Below are positions 6,095 to 15,325 of a stretch of DNA of 27,971 bases, one piece after another. The notes below the pieces were generated by a model. It was not told where the DNA came from. It was given only the letters and a program-made list of their open reading frames with translations, and searched no databases. A program made the position numbers and the translations under genes. Source of the stretch: a virus; the IMG/VR virus record IMGVR_UViG_3300037849_000254, positions 1-27,971 of that record. One strand, written 5' to 3'. The first letter of the stretch is position 1; each line of letters begins with the position of its first letter.

Positions 6095-9000
6095 GTCCAC
6101 GCGCGAATGTCCTAATCAATAACTTCAACACGGGCGAAGTTTCTGGACTGATCGAATCTAGGAGCGACCTAGCCAAGTTTGGTGCGGCCTGCAAAACCCT
6201 CGAGAATGCGGTGCCACTGGTGGAAGGCGGAGCCAAGAAGATGCCGGGCACTTACTGCGCGGGCGCGACTGCGCTGGGCGGGGCCGTCTTCACCGGATCA
6301 ATTGCCGGATCGACTCTCACTGTCACATCGGTAAGCGTCGGCGTCATTCAGGTCAATGCGTCGCTCTATGGCGTCGGTGTGCTTCCCGGTGCATACATCT
6401 TTGCGCAGTTGACCGGACCCACTGGCGGAGTGGGAACCTACACCGTCACGCCCACCTCGGGAATGACTCTGAGTGAAATCATGCAGACTGGCTCGAGCGG
6501 CAAGAGTCGTCTGGTGCCCTTCCAGTTCTCGACCACCCAGGGCGCAATTTTGGAGCTATCTGCGGGCCTGATTCGAGTGTGGGAGGGAGCTACCCAAGGA
6601 AGTTGGTCGCTGGGCATTGCGTTGCAGGTTCCCAATGAGGCTGGATATCTTCCCGCAACAGCCTACGTTGCCAACAACGTCGTTCTCATCGGCCCGACTT
6701 TTGCCATGGGGTTTTACTCCGGTCGGCCCCCATTCGAGTTTCCCGATCGGACCAAGGGGGCGCTCTACATCTCTGCGCCCTACGGAACCACAAACGCCAA
6801 CACCGTTCCGATCACGATCTCGGTGAACTCGGCAGACTCTCTAGCGGTGACCATCACGGGCGTTTCGCCGAATCAGGGACTCAATATAGCGCTCTCAAAT
6901 GCCACAGCGGCTCACAATGCCGCCAGCGCGATCCAGACCGCCATTCAAGCCCTCGGCGCGCTGAACACCACTTTCAATAATCTGGTACAGCTCGGCCAGT
7001 GGACAGTGACGCCGGACCCGATCTATTACGCAACGCCGTGGATTGTAGCGATCTCCGGCGGAGAGTCTGTGCTGGGCAACTGGATCAATTTAAGTCTGGC
7101 GGCGCAGTGCGTGGCCTCCAACCAGAACGATCAATTCCCGTTGATCTTCGGCCCCGCTCAGCCTGACTGGAATTCAACTTATTGGGAACTATTCAATGAA
7201 GCCAATGAACCCCCGATAGAACTGGCCACCCCGTATCTGGAAAGCGATCTGTTCAATCTGGATTGCAGCACTCAGTCCGCGGACGTGCTCTGGATCTTAC
7301 ATCCCAACTACCCGCCGGCGGTGGTCGAGCGGCTCAGCGCCAACTCGTGGCAGTATTCGCTTTCGCTGCCAGGCCAGGAACCCAACGAGCCGGCCTATCG
7401 GGGGACGGCTGCTGTTGTCAAGACCGGATACAGCGCCCTTGGGCAGAACATCTCGCTCATTTCGCAAGCGACTGACTGCCTGGTAGTTTTGTCTTCAAGC
7501 AGCCCCACGGCGCCATTCAGTAATGGCGATCGGATCTACATCAATACATGCGCTGGCATGGTGGAGTTGAACGAGGGCGAATTCATTGTTTCCAGCATCA
7601 CTTATGGTTCGGTCACGGTCACGGTGATTGACGCCGCCGGCACCGTCACCACCATCACGGCGACGGCGTGGAGTTTCCTCATTCTTGATCCCGAGACTTT
7701 GGCGGCGCTCAACTCCTCGAGTTATCTCCAGTATCAGGGCGGCGGGTTTGCTGTTGAAGTGATTGCGCTGTTCAACTCCGTGGGAAACTATCCAGCGTGC
7801 GGAACGCTCTTTCAGGAGCGGTTTTGCGTGGGCGGCACAGACAACAATCCCACCCAGATCAACGGCTCGGTCGAGGATGACTATCCAAACTTCATCTGTG
7901 ATCCAAACGAGGACGATTACGCCATCCAGTTCACGCTGGTGTCGAATCAGGTCAACCAACTGCTCAACATGCTGGGGACGCCGAACGGCCTGCTGATCGG
8001 AACCTCGGGGGGCGTTTGGATCATGTCCGGTGCGAACGGGTCATCGATCAGCCAGACAGCCGTCGACGCTTCCGTGCAGAGTACGCTGGGCGTCAGCAAC
8101 CTGCAGCCGCAGCTTGTGAACGGCTCGGGAGTGTTCGTTTCCCGCTCCGCCCGCATTGTGACATTTCTGGTCTACGATTTCGTCTCCAATCAGTGGAACA
8201 ACACGGATCTGACGCGCCTGAACCGCAACATCACCATTGGAACCTCGGCGGCGACTTCAGGTATCGCGCAGACGGCCTTCCAGATCGAGCCTTACCCCAT
8301 CTTCTGGGCGGTGCGGAACGATGGGCAACTGATCGGCCTTGTGTTCAACACACAGGATCAGGTCTACGCATGGTTCCGCGTGAATCTGACGCCTGGCATC
8401 GTGGAATCGGTAGCGGTGATCAGCGGCCAGGGACAAGAGGATCAGGTAGTGGTGGTGGTGAACCGCACCATCAACGGCGTGACGCAGCGGTACGTGGAAT
8501 ACTTCATGCCGCAGGAGTTGTTTCATCAACTCTCGAACGCATTCTTCGTCAATTCCGGGCTGCAGTTTCAGGGCGTTGGACCGTTCGCCATTACCGGCAT
8601 CACCCAAGCTAATCCAGCCGTCGTCACGGCGCCGGGCCACACACTTCAGAACGGGGATTTTGTAGCAATCTCCGGCGTGCTGGGCATGACACAGGCCAAC
8701 ACCAATCCGCTTTTATGTTGGCCAGTGACCGGAGTGACCAGCAACACGTTCCAGCTTCAGGGGGTTGACTCGACCGGATGGGGCGCATACATGTCTGGCG
8801 GAACGTGCCAGCAGGTGACGAATCAGGTCTCGGGGATGAGCTATCTGCTAGGGCAGAATGTCGTGGCAGTTGGGGACGGGCAGACGATCTTCCAGGGAAC
8901 TGTCGCCGCCGACACGGTCAACTTCGGCTCGTATGCCAACAATATCGCCATCGGGCTGCCGTACCAGACCACGATCCAGCCGATGAATCCCATCATTGGG

Positions 9001-9288
9001 GACCAGCACCAGACCTCGAAGGGGAAAAAGCAGAAGTTCACCCGCGTCACGCTGTCGCTCTACGAGGCAGTGGGGGGACTTTATGGAACCGACTCGGCGC
9101 ATCTTTACGATATGAACTACGGGGCGAGTTCGGAGGGCAATCCGACCGCGTTGTTTACCGGCAACATCACACGCGACCTCGACGGAGAATGGGGCGACGA
9201 GGACTGTATACTCGTGGTGCATAACCAACCCTATCCCTTCACCTTGCGCGGGGTCGTGCCGCGTCTTTCCGTAGCCGAGGAGGGCTGA
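6091..9288 (+). CDS. Tail nozzle protein (T7 gp12/tail tubular B type), enlarged by surface modules
   Basis: I choose GTG 6091, which overlaps the previous TGA and follows a G-rich Shine-Dalgarno-like stretch; the ATG at 6052 would run inside the adaptor gene. The product has 1065 residues. Its N-terminus is diagnostic: LINNFNTGEVSGLIESRSDL then FGAACKTLENAVPLVEGGAK and KMPGTYC, as in podoviral nozzle proteins (NF.gGe.s.rl..r.Dl.ky..g...leN..p...Gg...rpGt). The C-terminus (KKQKFTRVTLSLYEAVGG, HNQPYPFTLRGVVPRLSV) also fits. T7 gp12 is shorter (794 aa); the excess includes a beta-module at residues about 66-127 and two FCCH-like modules at about 454-526 and 832-905. These probably point outward and may touch the cell surface. 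About 12 cysteines are present, more than in the internal proteins. Confidence 0.83.
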   Translation: MSPRANVLINNFNTGEVSGLIESRSDLAKFGAACKTLENAVPLVEGGAKKMPGTYCAGATALGGAVFTGSIAGSTLTVTSVSVGVIQVNASLYGVGVLPGAYIFAQLTGPTGGVGTYTVTPTSGMTLSEIMQTGSSGKSRLVPFQFSTTQGAILELSAGLIRVWEGATQGSWSLGIALQVPNEAGYLPATAYVANNVVLIGPTFAMGFYSGRPPFEFPDRTKGALYISAPYGTTNANTVPITISVNSADSLAVTITGVSPNQGLNIALSNATAAHNAASAIQTAIQALGALNTTFNNLVQLGQWTVTPDPIYYATPWIVAISGGESVLGNWINLSLAAQCVASNQNDQFPLIFGPAQPDWNSTYWELFNEANEPPIELATPYLESDLFNLDCSTQSADVLWILHPNYPPAVVERLSANSWQYSLSLPGQEPNEPAYRGTAAVVKTGYSALGQNISLISQATDCLVVLSSSSPTAPFSNGDRIYINTCAGMVELNEGEFIVSSITYGSVTVTVIDAAGTVTTITATAWSFLILDPETLAALNSSSYLQYQGGGFAVEVIALFNSVGNYPACGTLFQERFCVGGTDNNPTQINGSVEDDYPNFICDPNEDDYAIQFTLVSNQVNQLLNMLGTPNGLLIGTSGGVWIMSGANGSSISQTAVDASVQSTLGVSNLQPQLVNGSGVFVSRSARIVTFLVYDFVSNQWNNTDLTRLNRNITIGTSAATSGIAQTAFQIEPYPIFWAVRNDGQLIGLVFNTQDQVYAWFRVNLTPGIVESVAVISGQGQEDQVVVVVNRTINGVTQRYVEYFMPQELFHQLSNAFFVNSGLQFQGVGPFAITGITQANPAVVTAPGHTLQNGDFVAISGVLGMTQANTNPLLCWPVTGVTSNTFQLQGVDSTGWGAYMSGGTCQQVTNQVSGMSYLLGQNVVAVGDGQTIFQGTVAADTVNFGSYANNIAIGLPYQTTIQPMNPIIGDQHQTSKGKKQKFTRVTLSLYEAVGGLYGTDSAHLYDMNYGASSEGNPTALFTGNITRDLDGEWGDEDCILVVHNQPYPFTLRGVVPRLSVAEEG
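6286..6470 (+). repeat. Beta-module copy 2 in the nozzle protein
   Basis: Encodes GSIAGSTLTVTSVSVGVIQV, then GVLPGAYIFAQLTGPTGGVG and TYTVTPTSGMT. Spacing and key residues (LTVT, G, GV.PG, GTYTV) match the module in the cement protein at 4276-4474, although the DNA has diverged. Confidence 0.65.
7450..7670 (+). repeat. FCCH-like beta-module 1 in the nozzle protein
   Basis: Encodes an I..IS.A.....V.....APFSNGDRIYI...AGMVELN...F.V pattern. This is the common phage module that databases often match to the FCCH domain of ubiquitin-activating E1 enzymes (nGd.v.isg..GM.eLN). It occurs again at 8584-8805. Repeat at protein level only. Confidence 0.55.
8584..8805 (+). repeat. FCCH-like beta-module 2 in the nozzle protein
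   Basis: Encodes AITGITQANPAVVTAPGHTL, NGDFVAISGVLGMTQANTNP, then FQLQGVDSTGWGAYMSGGT. This is a close fit to the phage module I.gIt.A.PaVVT...H.l.nGD.v.isGv.GM...N...f.v..v....F.L.gvDSTg...Y.sGGt. Confidence 0.75.
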
Positions 9289-9291
9289 CAC

Positions 9292-9765
9292 ATGGGCAGT
9301 CTTTCCGGGTTGCAGCAAATCGGCTTAGGTTTCGCAGGCATGGGTGCGGTTAACTCCGCCGTGTCCGGCTTTGGCCAGTACGAGTCCGGTCAGCAGACGA
9401 AGCAGGCCTACGACTACGACGCGGCGGTCACGCTTCAGGAGATGCAGCAGAAGGAGCAGACCTCAGAGGCCAAGTACGACAACCTCGTCGGCCGCCAGGC
9501 GACCGCATACGCCGCGGCGGGCGTGGACATTGCCTCCGGGTCGCCGCTCCTAGTCATGGCCCACACAGCTGCGCAGAAAGGCAGCGAAGAGGCAAGCGAG
9601 AATGAGTCCGGCACTGAGCAAGCCGCACTGCAGCGATACTACGGTCGGGTGGCGGCTTTCAATGGGACCATCGGCGGAATCGGCACTTTCATTTCCGGGC
9701 TGGCCAAGGCTGGAGGAACTGCGGCCAGTAACATCCCCACACCTTCCCTGACGTTTGGAGTGTAG
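9292..9765 (+). CDS. Internal virion protein, T7 gp14-like
   Basis: Starts at ATG 9292, three bases after the nozzle stop, with AGGAGG upstream; 157 residues. The pattern fits gp14-type core or ejection proteins: a Gly/Ala-rich weakly hydrophobic N-terminal helix (LGFAGMGAVNSAVSGFGQYE), a long polar helix (YDYDAAVTLQEMQQKEQTSE), then the signature RQATAYAAAGVDIASGSPLL, and a second Gly-rich helix near the end. In T7 such proteins leave the head first and help to form the channel in the envelope. It has no cysteine. It ends with TAG, and the next gene starts with ATG directly after it and in the same frame. Confidence 0.75.
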   Translation: MGSLSGLQQIGLGFAGMGAVNSAVSGFGQYESGQQTKQAYDYDAAVTLQEMQQKEQTSEAKYDNLVGRQATAYAAAGVDIASGSPLLVMAHTAAQKGSEEASENESGTEQAALQRYYGRVAAFNGTIGGIGTFISGLAKAGGTAASNIPTPSLTFGV

Positions 9766-11508
9766 ATGTCCCCGTCTATTCCTACCGTCGTCGCTCCCAC
9801 CCTCACCCCGCCGCCGGAGATGAACCCCCGCATCGCTGGCAGCGTCGGCAACGCCATCTCGGGCGCGGCCGATCAGTTGGCCAGCGTCTCCGACTACGGC
9901 GCGCAGGTTGCTGAACGGATCAAGAAGGCGCAGGACGAAGGCATATTGCTCGGCGCCGAGAACTCAATCGCGGCCGATATGGAACAGGCGCACGCTGGCC
10001 TCGCTAACTGGACCGACTACACGCACGCAGACCAGATGAAACAAGATACGGCGGACAGGATCAGGGACAAATACAGCCAGCAATACGGCAACCGCCCCGA
10101 CCTCTGGCGCTACATCGAACCGTATCTTGGCAAGGAGCTGAATTCCTACAACGGCGTTGTCGATACCAAGGCCGCGCAGCTCACGGTCGAGTACAACAAA
10201 GGCGCGCTGCTCAACTCTCAACTACGCACGGAGAACGAGGCGGCGACAGAGCCTACACTCCCCGGCAAGGAGCAAATTTGGGGAATGCAGGACGACAAAA
10301 TAGACATGATGGTCAAGAACGGGACCATCAGGGCGGACGAGGGGGAAATCCAGAAGAAACTCCTGCGCTCCCGAACCATCTCCGCGGAAGTCGAGCGCGC
10401 GGCCAATCCCCTGAATGCCCCGTCGATCATGGACGACGAGCTGAAGCGGCTCAATGAATACGAGGGAAAAGGGTACGTTGATCCTAAGGAACTCGGGGCC
10501 ATGCGGGATCATCTGGCGACGGCGTACGAGCGGGCTGTCACAAAGCTGGATCGGGTGGACGTGTCTAAAGAAGGAGACGGCATCATTGCGGGGCTGATGA
10601 AAGACCCGACCGTGAAAGATCCAGAGACGGGCAAGACGGACTACCTGAAGGCTGCGCAGAAGGCGGATGAGAATCCCGACATTGGGACCAAGACCAAGAA
10701 GTACATCCGCGAAGAGTTAGAGCAGCGCGACACAGTTCAGAAGCACATTACAAACGAGAGCAATCAAAAGATTCTCGATGAGCTTGCACCACGTCTCTAC
10801 GACACCAAGAATCCGCTCACCTCGGCGGAAGTGAAAAAGCGTGCACTCTTGGCACCGAGCGAGCAGGGCTACATCCCACGCGAGGTTGAGTCGCACTTAC
10901 TGACCAGCCTGGGGCAGATGGAGCGCGAGAACCGTTCGCTGAACATCCAGGCTCGGCAGGAGGCCCGGCAGGAAGCCGAAGATAAGAGTAAAAATATGGC
11001 CTACGACCTCCTGATGAACTCGGGTTCGCTAATCGATCGCTCCGATCTCATCCCCTACATGCTTAAAGGTCTGAGCAAGGGTGATGCCCTGACGGTGTGG
11101 GAGAACAAGCAACTTGCCAAGGATGATGGCTGGCGGTCGGCGGTGGCGCTCATCAACGCATCCCCGCTCTACGACCACAACACCGACGAAGGCAGAACCA
11201 AACTTGCTACCGACACGCTCAACTTTGCCCATACGGTTCAAAACAAGAAGCTGACCGGCGGCCAAATCGTTACCGAGTTGAATAATGAACTGCACCCAAA
11301 GGAGGAGGCGCAGAGACAGCAACAGGTCAAACTCAGTCTGGATAACGTCCACTACTCGTGGTGGGATCTTCTCAGTGGCGGATCCAGCGAAGGCGCGAAG
11401 ATCGACTTTGTTCCTGACTCACAGGCACCTGCCCGGCCTAAGGGCGTCCCCGATGCTGCGCAGTGGAATAAGGAGGCGAAGCAATGGCAACTTCCGCCTC
11501 AGCAATAA
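9766..11508 (+). CDS. Internal virion protein, gp15-like position (580 aa)
   Basis: Starts at ATG 9766 immediately after the previous TAG, with GGAG five bases upstream. The protein is almost entirely helical, charged and free of cysteine, with long Lys/Glu/Gln helices (for example residues 40-90 and 380-420, ENRSLNIQARQEARQEAEDK). Position between gp14-like and gp16-like genes and overall composition suggest the middle component of the DNA-ejection complex, which in T7 (gp15) builds a tube across the periplasm. I see no catalytic motif. Sequence similarity to T7 gp15 itself is not evident to me, so the function is inferred from gene order and composition. The last 25 bases overlap the next gene. 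Confidence 0.65.
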   Translation: MSPSIPTVVAPTLTPPPEMNPRIAGSVGNAISGAADQLASVSDYGAQVAERIKKAQDEGILLGAENSIAADMEQAHAGLANWTDYTHADQMKQDTADRIRDKYSQQYGNRPDLWRYIEPYLGKELNSYNGVVDTKAAQLTVEYNKGALLNSQLRTENEAATEPTLPGKEQIWGMQDDKIDMMVKNGTIRADEGEIQKKLLRSRTISAEVERAANPLNAPSIMDDELKRLNEYEGKGYVDPKELGAMRDHLATAYERAVTKLDRVDVSKEGDGIIAGLMKDPTVKDPETGKTDYLKAAQKADENPDIGTKTKKYIREELEQRDTVQKHITNESNQKILDELAPRLYDTKNPLTSAEVKKRALLAPSEQGYIPREVESHLLTSLGQMERENRSLNIQARQEARQEAEDKSKNMAYDLLMNSGSLIDRSDLIPYMLKGLSKGDALTVWENKQLAKDDGWRSAVALINASPLYDHNTDEGRTKLATDTLNFAHTVQNKKLTGGQIVTELNNELHPKEEAQRQQQVKLSLDNVHYSWWDLLSGGSSEGAKIDFVPDSQAPARPKGVPDAAQWNKEAKQWQLPPQQ

Positions 11509-14500
11509 CTTCATGGGATGCCAGCGGCAAGCCGATCCAATCGGCCAATCCGGCGCCTGTTACGGCTTGGGATGTGCAGGGGCAACCTGTCCGCAATGAA
11601 GTGCCGACGCTGAACAAGGACGAGGCGCAACGGGCAAGCGACGCCCTGATTTACTCGAACCTTACCAACCAGCCACCGAGCTTCACCTACGAGAATCGGG
11701 ACTTGCTGAACAAGGACTTTGGAGAGCGCCTGGGTGCGTATGCGGAGGCGGGCTGGAAGGGATTGACGCAAGATTCGATCATCGGCGAATACCTGCGCGG
11801 CCAGATATCAGGGCCACTGGGGGACGAGGACGAAGTAAGCAAATTCATCGAAGGCTTTGGCCAGATGATCGGCGACTTGCCTGAGTATCTGATCGGCGGC
11901 GGACTAGGCCTTCTCGCCGGCGGAGCTGCGTGTTCCGTCGAGCTACCGGTTGTGGGCACCATCGGGCTCGGGGCTGTGGGCGCGGGGGCGGGAGGATTTG
12001 CGCTGACCGGCGGCTTGCGCCAATGGCTGATCGACAAATACAAGGGTAACGACATCTCAGCATGGGATGAAGTGATGGACGTGCTGAAGGCGACCGGCAA
12101 GAACGCCCTTACCGGCGTCGCGTTCGGGGTCGCTGGAGAAGCTGCGCCGCTGGCCGGCGGGGTTGTCGGCAAGTATTTAGGCCCGCGCGCCTACAAGGTT
12201 GCCGCTGAACTTGCGGCCATGACGACGGTCGGGAGTCTGGTCGAAGGCCAGGTCCCAAGCGCAGGGGACTTCGCCCGCAACGCCGCTCTCGTCGCGCTGA
12301 TGCACGTCACCATCGGTAACCTGCCGTTTGCGAAGAAAGCCGCGCCGGAGTTGCGAGAGAAGGCGATGGACCTCTACGCGCGTGAAGGCGTTCACCCTTC
12401 GGATGTGTCGTCAGAGGCGAGCAAGAGGACCGTGGATGCGCGCCCTACCGATAACCCGATGGAAATCCTGAACAAGATCGATAACGAACTTGCCGGGATC
12501 GCGGGAAAGACGCCGGAAGCCATTGCGGAGTCTGTCCCAAAAGCCGAGACCCCGGCACCGCAAGGGGAATCTCAGACCAGCATCAAGAATGAAACCACCG
12601 AAGCCGAGCGCGCCGAGCGCGGGCTGCCTGAAGTCGAAGTGGAGGCTCGGCAGGTTCCAGCATTCGAAGCGGGGAAGAAGGCTGTCGATGAGGGCCGGAT
12701 CGATCCGCGCGCTCTGGCAAAAGAGCTTGCAAACGATCCCCGCCCCCACACCGATGAAGAGGCTGCGGCGCTACTCTACGATCGAATGCGTCTGCAGAAC
12801 GAGCACGCGGTGGCGATGAACACCATAGAGGCCGCGCGGGCCGCGGGAGATGAAGCGGCGGAGGTTCGAGGCAAGGAGCACCTCAGGCGCGTAGAAGACG
12901 CCATCAACAACAACGACGAAGCAGCTCGGCGTTCCGGTACGGAGACAGGCCGGGCTCTCAACGCGCGCCGGATGATGATCAAGCAGGACTACTCGCTGGC
13001 AAATGTGCTGCAGCGAGCCCGCGCAGCGAGTCCCAACGGGGAGGTGACGCCAGAAGTGCGGAACACGCTTGAAGCCCTCACCAAGCAACTGGATGAGGCC
13101 AACAAGCGGCTGGACGATTATGAGGAGTCGAAGAAACAGACTGCGGCAGAGCAGACGGTTGAGAAGATCAAGCGCCAGGCCCGAGCAAGCACCCGGACCG
13201 CGACCAAAGTAGACCTGAAAACTGAGTACGATTCGCTCCTCAAGGACTTGAACGCCGAGCTACTTGGGAACCTGAGCGCCAATCCCATGCTCAACCCGAA
13301 GCTGTACGAGCTGTTCGGGAAACTGGCCGTCAACCGTATTCACTCCGGCCTGTTGACCATCGAGCAGATAGTGGACGACCTGCATCAGCAGTTACAGGAG
13401 CGCGGCATCTCGAAGCGCGAGATTAGAGATTACATTTCGCAGTACGGTAAGAAGATCGAACTGAGCAAGGATCAGGTCAAAGTCCAGTTGCGCGAGGCGC
13501 GAGCGCAGGGGCGGTTGCTGTCGGCTTTAGAGGATGCGGAGGCCGGAGAGCGACCAGAGAAGAGCGGTCTGCAGCGCGGGCCGGAGTCACAGCGAGTCAA
13601 GGAGCTGCGTCAACAGGTAAGCGATGCCATGCGGGCTGCTGGGCTAAAGGAAACCCCCGAGCAAACTCCAGAATCGCGTCTGAACGCTTACAAGAAGACG
13701 CTCGAAACCAAGATAAAGACTCTCCAAAAGCAACTCGACACCGGAGACTATACCCAGCCAACTCGCAGGCAGACTGTTCTAGACGCGCAGGCTGAAGGTT
13801 TGAAGGCGCAGGCGGAAAAGCTCAAGAGCCAGGTAGACGACGCGATCTACAAGCAGAAACTTGAGGCCCGCACCCCGCTCGAAAAGGGCGCGGCCGTATT
13901 CCAGAAGTGGCGCCGGGCGGTTCTGCTGTCCAGCGTCAATACATTGGGGAAGCTGACTACCGCTGCCATGCTGCGGTTCGGGACCACGCCTATTGAGGAG
14001 CTTGTAGGCGGGGTCCTGTCGCACATTCCCGGCGTGTCTGATATCGCTGAGAAAGCTCCGCGTGAGGGCGGAGGCCTCAACATCTCAGCGGAAGCCAAGG
14101 CGTTCGGCCAGTTCTTTGAGAAGGCAACGCGCGACGACATCGTAGAAGCGCTCAGGACGGGCAAAACCTCACTTGATTATCTCTACGGGAAAAAGAGCAC
14201 ACTTCCCCCTGAGGCACTGGATTTTTTCGGCCATCTCCACGGTGCTCTCAAGGTGTTGCCTAAGCGGGCTGAGTTCTTCCGCTCGCTCGAAAAGCGGGCG
14301 CAGTGGGCGCTCGACAATCACCTGGACATCAACGACCCCAAGGTGCAGGCGACTATGGCGGCGGATGCGTATATCGACGCGAACCGCGCCATCTTCATGC
14401 AGGAGAACTTCATCAATACGGGCTTCAGGATGCTGATGAACTACTTCCATTCGCAGGGGTTGAGCGGCAAGGCTGCGGAATTCATGATTCAGACCGTGCT

Positions 14501-15221
14501 ACCGATCGTGAAGGTGCCAACAAACATCGTCGCGGAGACCGGCACGTTTACGTTCGGCACGGTGACAGGCAGCATTGACGCGCTGCGCGTGCTGGTCAAG
14601 ACAGATGGACTCAAGAATCTGACCGGCCATGAGGCTGACAACATTATGCGGTCGCTCAAAAAGGGAAGCATCGGGCTTGCTGTGCTGGCCATGGGCTACT
14701 ATGCAGGAACATCGTCGGGATTCATTCAGTCGACTGGGTTCTATCAGCCCGGAGACGAGAAGAAAGAGAAGAAGCCGGAGACGCTGACCATCGGCGGTGT
14801 GGATCTCCCGCCTTGGCTGCAGCACACTCCAGTGGGCTTGGTCTTCGAGATGGGGGCGACCATGCGTCGAGTAAACGACGCATACACCATGAAGGGCAAG
14901 AGTGGCGGGTTCGTTGGCGGGGCAACTTCGGCTGGGCTGGGTGCGGCGAAAAAGATTCCTTTTCTTGAGCAGTCGACGCGGCTGGCGGAAGCCACACGCA
15001 CGTCGGATTCTGCGGGCTTGTTTCTTGATGATCTGATTCAGAGCCTCATCATTCCGCCCGACGTGCGCAAGCTGGCGGAGATGACGGACGATGGGACGAA
15101 GCGCAAGCCGACTGATCTTAAGGAAACGATTGAGAATGCTGTACCGGGCTTGCGTGAGAATGTACCGGTGGGCGGACAGAAGCGCGAGAAGAAGTTCTCA
15201 ATCAGAGGAGCAGCCCGCTAA
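11484..15221 (+). CDS. Large internal virion/DNA-ejection protein, gp16-like (1245 aa)
   Basis: Starts at ATG 11484 after AAGGAGG, overlapping the previous gene by 25 bases. The length is close to T7 gp16 (1318 aa). Residues about 125-190 form a Gly/Ala-rich hydrophobic region (IGGGLGLLAGGAACSVELPV, GLGAVGAGAGGFALTGGL), with another at about 212-235, suited to membrane insertion. Residues about 420-780 are polar helices and likely coiled coil. Near residues 965-1020, FRMLMNYFHSQGLSG and TVLPIVKVPTNIVAETG resemble the l..ivPFv.TP.Ni segment of large polyvalent/ejection proteins, followed by a hydrophobic helix at about 1058-1075 (IGLAVLAMGYYAGTSSGF). I do not see the lytic-transglycosylase active site that T7 gp16 carries at its N-terminus. 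It has a single cysteine (AACSVE). Confidence 0.75.
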   Translation: MATSASAITSWDASGKPIQSANPAPVTAWDVQGQPVRNEVPTLNKDEAQRASDALIYSNLTNQPPSFTYENRDLLNKDFGERLGAYAEAGWKGLTQDSIIGEYLRGQISGPLGDEDEVSKFIEGFGQMIGDLPEYLIGGGLGLLAGGAACSVELPVVGTIGLGAVGAGAGGFALTGGLRQWLIDKYKGNDISAWDEVMDVLKATGKNALTGVAFGVAGEAAPLAGGVVGKYLGPRAYKVAAELAAMTTVGSLVEGQVPSAGDFARNAALVALMHVTIGNLPFAKKAAPELREKAMDLYAREGVHPSDVSSEASKRTVDARPTDNPMEILNKIDNELAGIAGKTPEAIAESVPKAETPAPQGESQTSIKNETTEAERAERGLPEVEVEARQVPAFEAGKKAVDEGRIDPRALAKELANDPRPHTDEEAAALLYDRMRLQNEHAVAMNTIEAARAAGDEAAEVRGKEHLRRVEDAINNNDEAARRSGTETGRALNARRMMIKQDYSLANVLQRARAASPNGEVTPEVRNTLEALTKQLDEANKRLDDYEESKKQTAAEQTVEKIKRQARASTRTATKVDLKTEYDSLLKDLNAELLGNLSANPMLNPKLYELFGKLAVNRIHSGLLTIEQIVDDLHQQLQERGISKREIRDYISQYGKKIELSKDQVKVQLREARAQGRLLSALEDAEAGERPEKSGLQRGPESQRVKELRQQVSDAMRAAGLKETPEQTPESRLNAYKKTLETKIKTLQKQLDTGDYTQPTRRQTVLDAQAEGLKAQAEKLKSQVDDAIYKQKLEARTPLEKGAAVFQKWRRAVLLSSVNTLGKLTTAAMLRFGTTPIEELVGGVLSHIPGVSDIAEKAPREGGGLNISAEAKAFGQFFEKATRDDIVEALRTGKTSLDYLYGKKSTLPPEALDFFGHLHGALKVLPKRAEFFRSLEKRAQWALDNHLDINDPKVQATMAADAYIDANRAIFMQENFINTGFRMLMNYFHSQGLSGKAAEFMIQTVLPIVKVPTNIVAETGTFTFGTVTGSIDALRVLVKTDGLKNLTGHEADNIMRSLKKGSIGLAVLAMGYYAGTSSGFIQSTGFYQPGDEKKEKKPETLTIGGVDLPPWLQHTPVGLVFEMGATMRRVNDAYTMKGKSGGFVGGATSAGLGAAKKIPFLEQSTRLAEATRTSDSAGLFLDDLIQSLIIPPDVRKLAEMTDDGTKRKPTDLKETIENAVPGLRENVPVGGQKREKKFSIRGAAR

Positions 15222-15325
15222 TGTGCATCAGGCGACGGAAGATCGACAATCTATGGCCGCTATGGGAATTAGGTCTACTTGATGACGCTTGGCCCCCTGA
15301 AGAGGTCGGGCACTGCAATGACTGA
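15221..15325 (+). CDS. Possible 34-aa mini-gene coupling the ejection protein to the ATP-grasp gene
   Basis: The ATG shares its A with the TAA of the preceding gene (TAATG), and the TGA at 15323-15325 lies just inside the next gene, which starts at 15318. GAGGAG at 15205-15210 lies 10 bases upstream. The product begins MCIRRRKIDNLWPLWELG and ends EEVGHCND: basic first, acidic later, with two Trp and two Cys. This fills an otherwise empty 96-base gap exactly and with overlaps at both ends, which is what tightly packed phage operons do. The peptide has no known function to me. It could instead be a chance reading frame. Confidence 0.45.
   Translation: MCIRRRKIDNLWPLWELGLLDDAWPPEEVGHCND

Noticed and set aside
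11484-12400. Lytic transglycosylase domain at the N-terminus of the gp16-like protein, as in T7.
   Set aside because: No catalytic Glu motif of the SLT family is seen; the region is Gly/Ala-rich and hydrophobic instead.
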